Source: MAG-120531 sp029242825
GTDB taxonomy: Bacteria; Bacteroidota; Bacteroidia; Flavobacteriales; Flavobacteriaceae
Reading direction: 5' to 3'
Length of the DNA: 11,007 nt
Assembly: GCA_029242825.1 (NCBI GenBank)
Contig: JAQWTF010000108.1
Location: 1-11,007 of the forward strand
A model generated the notes under the pieces. It saw only the letters and a list, made by a program, of their open reading frames with translations. It was not told the DNA's origin and did not search any database. The translations under genes and the position numbers were made by a program. This document shows positions 6,220-11,007 of this stretch, in pieces. How positions within the stretch are numbered: position 1 is the first letter of the stretch; the number at the start of each line of letters is the position of its first letter.

Positions 6220-8838
6220 TTAGTGAGATGCGTTTTTGCCGCTGATCAGTTTTTTAATCTCTTCTAATTTTAAGAGTGCCGCAACAGGGGTTAAACTATT
6301 AATGTCTAGGTCTAAGATTTCCTCTTTGATTTGCTCTAAAATAGGGTCGTCTAGTTTAAAAATGCTGAGTTGCATGTCTGCGGGGATCTCTTGAAGTTTT
6401 CCCGTGAGTTGCTCACTGCTATGGCTCTTTTCTAGCTTTTTTAGAATACTATTGGCTTTTTCAAGCACTTCCTTAGGCATTCCAGCCATTTTAGCCACAT
6501 GAATTCCAAAACTATGCGCACTACCACCAGGACTTAATGTCCTAATAAAAAGTACCGTGTCTTTTAATTCCTTCACGGCAACATTAAAGTTTTTAATTCG
6601 ATCAAAACTAGCACTCATCTCATTGAGTTCGTGGTAATGTGTGGCAAAAAGGGTTTTGGCTTTGGAGCTATGTTGGTGCAAATATTCCGTGATGGCCCAA
6701 GCAATAGAGATTCCGTCATAGGTACTTGTTCCTCTACCAATTTCATCTAAAAGCACCAGGCTCCGATCAGATAAGTTATTCAGGATACTAGCGGTTTCGT
6801 TCATTTCTACCATAAAGGTAGAAGCACCTTGACTAATATTGTCAGAGGCACCCACTCGGGTAAAAATTTTATCTATGAGACCTATTTTGGCTTCAGATGC
6901 TGGCACAAAAGAGCCCATTTGCGCCATAAGTACAACCAAAGCGGTTTGTCTTAATAAGGCAGACTTACCACTCATATTAGGCCCAGTGATCATAATGATT
7001 TGTTTGCTTTCTCTGTCTAGGAAAAGATCGTTAGCCACATATTTTTCATCCACCGCTAATTGCTGTTCTATAACAGGGTGTCTGGCGCCTTTAAGGTCTA
7101 GCGTGAACCCTTGGTCTAAATGTGGAAGGCAATAATTTTGTTCTCGAGCCAAAATACTGAAACCACAGAGGCAATCTAAAGTAGCTACCTGATGCGCATT
7201 TTTTTGAACGGCTAAAATATAGGCTTGTGCTGTAGCGACCAATTGGTCAAAAAGTTGCTGTTCAATACTTAAAATTTCTTCTTGAGCACCTAGTATTTTT
7301 GTTTCGTATGTTTTGAGTTCTTCTGTAATATAGCGCTCTGCATTGACTAAGGTCTGTTTTCTAATCCAATCTTCAGGTACCTTGTCCTTATGGGTATTTC
7401 TTACTTCTATATAATAGCCAAACACATTATTAGATGCGATTTTTAAGCTGCTAATCCCAGTACGTTCCGTTTCTCTAGCGAGCATGGCGTCTAAATGTTT
7501 TTTCCCTGCTGTGGATAGGTCTCGTAATTCATCTAAAGCCTCGTGAAATCCTGGGGCAATAGTGGTGCCTTTTCCAATCACGACTGGTGCTTCTTCTGCA
7601 AGACAAGCCATAATGGATTGGGTAAACTGTTGCAAGGGGTCTATTCCTTCTGCCAAATGTGCTAAAGCTTTTTGACCTGACGAGGCTGCTAGAGATTTAA
7701 TGGGGCCAAGGGCCAACAGCGTATTTTTTAACTGCACCATTTCTCTAGGGCTTATCTTGGTGGTGGCCACCTTAGAGATAAGCCTTTCTAAGTCACCAAT
7801 ACTTTTTAAGGATTGCTCAAATCGCTGTTCTAATGTTGTATTTTCTTGCAAATGAGACACAATTTGGTGCCTGGATTCAATAGATTTTTGGTCTTTTAAA
7901 GGAAGGGCAAGCCATCTTTTTAGTAGTCGCCCACCCATAGGGGTTGTGGTTTTGTCTATGACTTGAAGGAGACTAATGCCGTCTGGTGCGTTGGATTGAA
8001 AAAGTTCTAAATTTTTAATCGTAAAACGATCCATCCATACGTAAGCGTCTTCTGCAATTCTGTTGAGACGGCTTATGTGACTCAATTTGTCATGTCTTGT
8101 TTCTGACAAATAATGTAATACAACTCCAGCAGCTACAATCCCTAAGGGTAAATTTTCTACGCCAAAACCAGCCAGTGTTTTTGTATTGAATTGTTTGTTG
8201 AGGCTTTCTTTGGCGTAATGCTCCTGAAAGACCCAATCCTCTACAAAAAAGTAATGCCAATGTCCGCCAAAGGAGGCTTGTATGCTTTTTCGTTCTGGTT
8301 TGGAGACCAATACCTCAGAAGGAGAAAAATTTTGTAATAGTTTGTCAATATACTCTTCAGTGCCTTGTGCACATAAAAACTCCCCAGTACTAATATCTAA
8401 AAAAGCCACCCCAAATTCCTTATTGGTTTTATGAAGCGCTGCAAGGAAATTATTAGACTTGGCAGAGAGAATGTCGTCATTGAATGCCACTCCAGGTGTA
8501 ATGAGTTCAGTGACGCCTCTTTTGACAATTTTTTTGGTTTGTTTAGGATCTTCTAATTGGTCACAAATAGCCACGCGTTCACCCGCTTTAACCAATTTGG
8601 GTAAATAGGTATTGAGGGAGTGGTGGGGGAAACCAGCCAATTCCGTTTTATCTCCCCCATTGTTTCTATGGGTGAGTACAATTCCTAAAATTCGAGCAGC
8701 TTTAATAGCGTCTTCTCCAAAAGTCTCATAAAAATCACCCACTCTAAATAAGAGTAATGCATCTGGATACTTGGTTTTAATACCGTTGTATTGCTGCATT
8801 AATGGACTGACTTTTTTACTAGATTCTGTTGGTTTCAA
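6220..8838 (-). CDS. mutS: DNA mismatch repair protein MutS
   Basis: MutS binds base mismatches and small loops and starts repair with MutL. The 872-residue length is normal for MutS1. The mismatch-recognition FYE (F36, E38) lies in the N-terminal domain (LLFRVGDFYETFGEDA); connector, lever and clamp regions follow. The ATPase domain has Walker A GPNMSGKS (619-626), Walker B LLDEIGRGTS (D698/E699) and ATHYHEL. A Ser replaces the second Gly in the classical GPNMGGKST and an Ala its final Thr; the essential K625 and S626 are kept. The C-terminus has the dimerisation and helix-turn-helix-like tail. The start is uncertain: the frame closes at a TAA nine bases upstream, and the only codons before the first ATG (codon 14, within conserved sequence) that fit are a TTG at 8838, giving a natural N-terminus MKPTESSKK. 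A TATATTTA-like -7 element lies upstream. It is divergent from the TrmH-family gene. Confidence 0.97.
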   Translation of the reverse strand: MKPTESSKKVSPLMQQYNGIKTKYPDALLLFRVGDFYETFGEDAIKAARILGIVLTHRNNGGDKTELAGFPHHSLNTYLPKLVKAGERVAICDQLEDPKQTKKIVKRGVTELITPGVAFNDDILSAKSNNFLAALHKTNKEFGVAFLDISTGEFLCAQGTEEYIDKLLQNFSPSEVLVSKPERKSIQASFGGHWHYFFVEDWVFQEHYAKESLNKQFNTKTLAGFGVENLPLGIVAAGVVLHYLSETRHDKLSHISRLNRIAEDAYVWMDRFTIKNLELFQSNAPDGISLLQVIDKTTTPMGGRLLKRWLALPLKDQKSIESRHQIVSHLQENTTLEQRFEQSLKSIGDLERLISKVATTKISPREMVQLKNTLLALGPIKSLAASSGQKALAHLAEGIDPLQQFTQSIMACLAEEAPVVIGKGTTIAPGFHEALDELRDLSTAGKKHLDAMLARETERTGISSLKIASNNVFGYYIEVRNTHKDKVPEDWIRKQTLVNAERYITEELKTYETKILGAQEEILSIEQQLFDQLVATAQAYILAVQKNAHQVATLDCLCGFSILAREQNYCLPHLDQGFTLDLKGARHPVIEQQLAVDEKYVANDLFLDRESKQIIMITGPNMSGKSALLRQTALVVLMAQMGSFVPASEAKIGLIDKIFTRVGASDNISQGASTFMVEMNETASILNNLSDRSLVLLDEIGRGTSTYDGISIAWAITEYLHQHSSKAKTLFATHYHELNEMSASFDRIKNFNVAVKELKDTVLFIRTLSPGGSAHSFGIHVAKMAGMPKEVLEKANSILKKLEKSHSSEQLTGKLQEIPADMQLSIFKLDDPILEQIKEEILDLDINSLTPVAALLKLEEIKKLISGKNASH

Positions 8839-8855
8839 AAGCGATTAAATTAGTG

Positions 8856-8863
8856 TATTTTTG
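8856..8863 (+). promoter_or_regulatory. Candidate -7 promoter element of the TrmH-family gene
   Basis: TATTTTTG matches TAnnTTTG exactly on the + strand, in the region between the divergent mutS and methyltransferase genes. A TTG about 24 bases upstream is a poor -33 candidate. If used, the 5' leader would be roughly 85-90 bases; I saw no riboswitch-like structure in it. Confidence 0.4.
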
Positions 8864-8956
8864 ACCCTTTAAATATACAAGCAATGTACTATTTTCCCTT
8901 GCTTTAGAAAACATTTGTTAATATCTAAAGGGGTTTATAGGATAAAAAAACTCAAA

Positions 8957-9490
8957 ATGCAGAAAACCCCTAATGAAGCTCTAGAAAGATTAGATGTCGC
9001 TGGATTTAAAGCTGCGCATAAAACGCCTTTGATAATAGTGCTAGATAATATTAGAAGCCTCAATAACATTGGGTCTGTCTTTAGAACAGCAGACGCATTT
9101 TTAGTCTCTAAAATTTACCTCTGCGGCATAACAGCTCAGCCCCCTCACAAAGACATTAATAAGACGGCTTTGGGGGCAACGGATACGGTTGCCTGGGAAT
9201 ACAGGGAAAGCACTTTGGAATTGGTCAAAGAATTGCAGTCACAGTCCATAGCAGTGTGGTCTGTGGAGCAAGCTCAAGGGGCTACTTTTTTAGATCAAAT
9301 GACTTTGGCACCACAAAAAACCTATGCACTTATTTTTGGTAATGAGGTGAAAGGGGTACAGCAAACAGTGGTTAATGCGAGTGATGGTGTGGTGGAAATT
9401 CCTCAATTTGGCACCAAGCACTCCTTGAATATCTCCGTAAGTGCTGGCGTGGTGGTATGGGACTTTTGGAAAAAGTTATCGGCTTTTTAA
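8957..9490 (+). CDS. TrmH/SpoU-family (SPOUT) RNA 2'-O-methyltransferase
   Basis: This 177-residue protein is a single SPOUT domain with the trefoil-knot SAM site. It has the three SpoU motifs: NNIGSVFRTADAF with N37 and R43, GNEVKGV with N129 and E130, and IPQFGTKHSLNISVSAG (from I148) with S156 and N158. The family methylates ribose 2'-OH in tRNA or rRNA; without the extra domains of TrmH or RlmB the exact nucleotide cannot be stated, and it resembles the short stand-alone members common in Bacteroidetes. I start at the ATG at 8957, because it gives the usual N-terminus 10-15 residues before the first conserved helix; a TTG at 8915 would add 14 unlikely residues. The last 15 bases overlap the end of the convergent folK-dNK gene. 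A palindromic terminator follows. Confidence 0.92.
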   Translation: MQKTPNEALERLDVAGFKAAHKTPLIIVLDNIRSLNNIGSVFRTADAFLVSKIYLCGITAQPPHKDINKTALGATDTVAWEYRESTLELVKELQSQSIAVWSVEQAQGATFLDQMTLAPQKTYALIFGNEVKGVQQTVVNASDGVVEIPQFGTKHSLNISVSAGVVVWDFWKKLSAF

Positions 9491-10624
9491 AAAGCCAAAT
9501 AAGGCTATTTTTTTAACAATCCATTGGTAATCTTCCGGATTGGACACAAAATCCCGATCTGAAACATCTATGATGAGTTGTTGGTTTTGATGGTGTGTTT
9601 TAATAAAATCCAAATACCCTTGATTAATTTTTTCTAAGTATTCAGCGTCAATTGTTTTTTCGTAATCACGGCCTCTTTTAGCAATATTATCTAGCAAACG
9701 TTCCGTATTTTGATACAAGTAAATATAAGCATCTGGCACCTTGGCGTCTTTATACATAAAGCCAAATAATTTTCTGTACAAGGCGTATTCTTCCTTTCCA
9801 AGGGTAATTTGTGCAAAAATGAGTGACTTATAAATGTCGTAATCACTCACCATAAAGTTTTTGAAAAGGTCTAGTTGAGAGGTGCTCTCAGTGTACTGCT
9901 GGTATCTCTCTGCAAGAAAGGACATTTCTAAAGGAAAGGCATACCTGACCTGATCTTCGTAAAATTTAGGTAAAAACGGATTATCTGCAAAGCCCTCAAG
10001 AATTAATTTGGCATTAAAATCTTCAGATATCATCGAAGAAAGGGTGGTTTTACCAGCCCCAATATTTCCTTCTATCGCAATAAAGGTGAGTCCGCTGTCT
10101 AATAGGTTAAGCGTTTTATGAAGCGTTATTTCAGTGCGCTCTAAACCAGTTAAATCTTCTGAAGCCTCTAGAATTGACTGTACTGATGTATTTAAAACAG
10201 GGTGTATGGCATTGGCGGCAATTTGCGCCAAAGGCACAAGTACAAAAGCCCGTTTTTCCATCTGAGGGTGGGGCAATTGCAAACGTTCCTCTGAAAGGGT
10301 TTCTGTGCCGTATAACAGCAGATCAATATCTATGGTTCTTGCGGCATAACCTTCTTGTTCAAAACGCTTTCTTCCCAAGCTATTTTCTATCTCTAAAATA
10401 GTGTCTAACACTTTTATGGGCGTTACAGAAACTTCAATAGACAAACAACAATTTAGAAAGTCCTCAGAATCAAAACCCCAAGCGGCAGTTTTATACACTG
10501 GAGAAATGGCTGTAATACTTCCCAGCCTATCCTCTAAAAGATATACGGCTTTCTGAAGCATTAATGCTTTATTTCCAAGGTTACTGCCCAATGATAAATG
10601 GGCGATATGGGTATTTTTTTTCAT
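9476..10624 (-). CDS. folK: Bifunctional FolK (HPPK)-deoxynucleoside kinase fusion
   Basis: This 382-residue protein joins two enzymes. Residues 1-165 are 6-hydroxymethyl-7,8-dihydropterin pyrophosphokinase, which pyrophosphorylates the pterin in folate synthesis: LSLGSNLGNK (10-19), the Trp-containing pterin loop near W49, the signature RTIDIDLLLYG (from R96) with D99 and D101 for Mg2+, and LPHPQMEKRAFVLVPL. Residues 178-382 are a deoxynucleoside kinase: P-loop GNIGAGKT (186-193), an ERS-type motif as ER-Y (239-241), and lid RGRDYE (317-322), the pattern of bacterial deoxyadenosine/deoxyguanosine kinases that salvage deoxynucleosides. The frame is continuous, and no stop or start signal separates the halves. 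Fusions of this kind are, as I recall, known in flavobacteria. The ATG at 10624 is used; a TTG six codons upstream would only add residues. Its 3' end overlaps the TrmH-family gene. Confidence 0.93.
   Translation of the reverse strand: MKKNTHIAHLSLGSNLGNKALMLQKAVYLLEDRLGSITAISPVYKTAAWGFDSEDFLNCCLSIEVSVTPIKVLDTILEIENSLGRKRFEQEGYAARTIDIDLLLYGTETLSEERLQLPHPQMEKRAFVLVPLAQIAANAIHPVLNTSVQSILEASEDLTGLERTEITLHKTLNLLDSGLTFIAIEGNIGAGKTTLSSMISEDFNAKLILEGFADNPFLPKFYEDQVRYAFPLEMSFLAERYQQYTESTSQLDLFKNFMVSDYDIYKSLIFAQITLGKEEYALYRKLFGFMYKDAKVPDAYIYLYQNTERLLDNIAKRGRDYEKTIDAEYLEKINQGYLDFIKTHHQNQQLIIDVSDRDFVSNPEDYQWIVKKIALFGFLKSR
9481..9514. terminator. Bidirectional terminator shared by the TrmH-family and folK-dNK genes
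   Basis: A perfect 16-base palindrome GGCTTTTTAAAAAGCC is followed by AAATAAGGCTATTTTTTT. On the + strand AAAAAGCC pairs with GGCTATTT (one mismatch) before a T-run; on the minus strand AGCC/GGCT runs into TTTTT. It covers the end of the TrmH-family gene and the last codons of folK-dNK, so both stop codons and the terminator occupy the same 40 bases. Confidence 0.65.
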
Positions 10625-10659
10625 GAGAAAACAAAGTAACAAAAGAATTTAAGAATCGG

Positions 10660-10667
10660 TATCTTTG
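10660..10667 (+). promoter_or_regulatory. Candidate -7 promoter element of sppA
   Basis: TATCTTTG is an exact TAnnTTTG match on the + strand, 20 bases before the sppA ATG, in the 63-base gap between divergent folK-dNK and sppA. No TTTG is present at the -33 distance on this strand. Confidence 0.55.
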
Positions 10668-10687
10668 TTTTTATAAAAGATTGTGCT

Positions 10688-11007
10688 ATGACTTTTTTAA
10701 GAAATTTCTTTGCCTCGTGTTTGGGGACTTTAGTGGCCTTTGGAGTGGCTTTTTTCATGTTCTTCTCTATCATAACTGCCCTGTCAGATATGGAGCCTCA
10801 GACCGTGATTGGAAACAAAGTGGTGTTGGAATTAGATTTCCAAGGATCTGTAAAGGATAGGATCGCAGACCAAAGCCAAGATCCTTTTGGTGCATTTGGC
10901 AACCCACAAATGGGACTTGATCAGATTTTATTGACCATTCAAGTGGCTAAAGAAGATTATAGGGTTCAGGGGATAAGCATTAGAAATGCGTATTTCATAG
11001 CAGGTTG
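10688..11007 (+). CDS. sppA: Signal peptide peptidase SppA, N-terminal part (3' end outside window)
   Basis: The frame is open from the ATG at 10688 to the window edge (106 codons). It starts MTFLRNFFASCLGTLVAFGV, a single hydrophobic anchor of about 20-25 residues after a short basic N-terminus, then residues 43-106 with KVVLELDFQGSV, a DPFGAFG-type loop, GLDQILLTIQVAKED and VQGISIRNAYFIAG. This order is that of the N-terminal half of the long (67 kDa type) SppA in Bacteroidetes. SppA is a membrane-bound Ser/Lys protease that degrades cleaved signal peptides in the envelope; the catalytic Lys and Ser lie beyond the window, so activity cannot be judged here. It is divergent from folK-dNK, with its own -7 element. 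Confidence 0.85.
   Translation, partial: MTFLRNFFASCLGTLVAFGVAFFMFFSIITALSDMEPQTVIGNKVVLELDFQGSVKDRIADQSQDPFGAFGNPQMGLDQILLTIQVAKEDYRVQGISIRNAYFIAG

Noticed and set aside
6839..7135. 98-codon open frame opposite mutS
   Set aside because: It is an antisense shadow of the conserved MutS ATPase domain, with no start signal or recognisable domain.
8915..8956. TTG start adding 14 residues to the TrmH-family protein
   Set aside because: The ATG at 8957 gives the normal N-terminus of the family and the added residues are not conserved-looking.
1..11007. CRISPR arrays, insertion sequences, prophage genes, toxin-antitoxin or defence systems
   Set aside because: No repeat arrays, transposase, integrase or defence domains were seen; tRNA genes are present but no attachment-site duplication or integrase adjoins them.

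Overview
The window looks like ordinary chromosomal core sequence from a low-GC member of the Bacteroidetes, most likely Flavobacteriia. The signs are TAnnTTTG-type -7 promoter elements with almost no Shine-Dalgarno sequences, a TonB-dependent receptor paired with a DUF4249 lipoprotein, a FolK-deoxynucleoside kinase fusion, and protein sequences typical of that group (MutS, TrmH-family methyltransferase, SppA). There is no phage, insertion sequence, CRISPR array or other accessory island, and no gene-free stretch longer than about 150 bases.

Layout. Positions 2-1430 (+) hold the 3' end of a TonB-dependent outer-membrane receptor gene followed four bases later by a DUF4249 lipoprotein gene, ending at a likely terminator. 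Position 1457-2902 (-) is a class A FAD monooxygenase carrying an unusual N-terminal extension with two DnaJ-type CxxCxGxG motifs. Divergent from it (3025-3474, +) is a small J-domain/KTSC-domain protein, then a DEAD-box RNA helicase (3573-4913, +). Converging on the helicase is rlmF (4940-5812, -), a 23S rRNA adenine methyltransferase. Upstream of rlmF on the same strand is a two-tRNA unit, tRNA-Gly(GCC) then tRNA-Leu(UAA), with a textbook Bacteroidetes promoter, a leader hairpin and an intrinsic terminator that falls just before rlmF. mutS (6220-8838, -) follows, divergent from a TrmH/SpoU-family RNA methyltransferase gene (8957-9490, +). That gene overlaps tail-to-tail with the folK-dNK fusion gene (9476-10624, -), the two sharing a palindromic bidirectional terminator inside coding sequence. 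The window closes with the first 106 codons of sppA (10688 onward, +).

Functionally this is mostly RNA and DNA housekeeping: translation parts and their modification (two tRNAs, RlmF, a SPOUT methyltransferase, a DEAD-box helicase), mismatch repair (MutS), folate and nucleotide metabolism (FolK-dNK), and envelope functions (receptor/lipoprotein pair, SppA). I did not find a clear novel system. The least explained element is the DnaJ-zinc-finger-like extension on the monooxygenase next to a J-domain gene.
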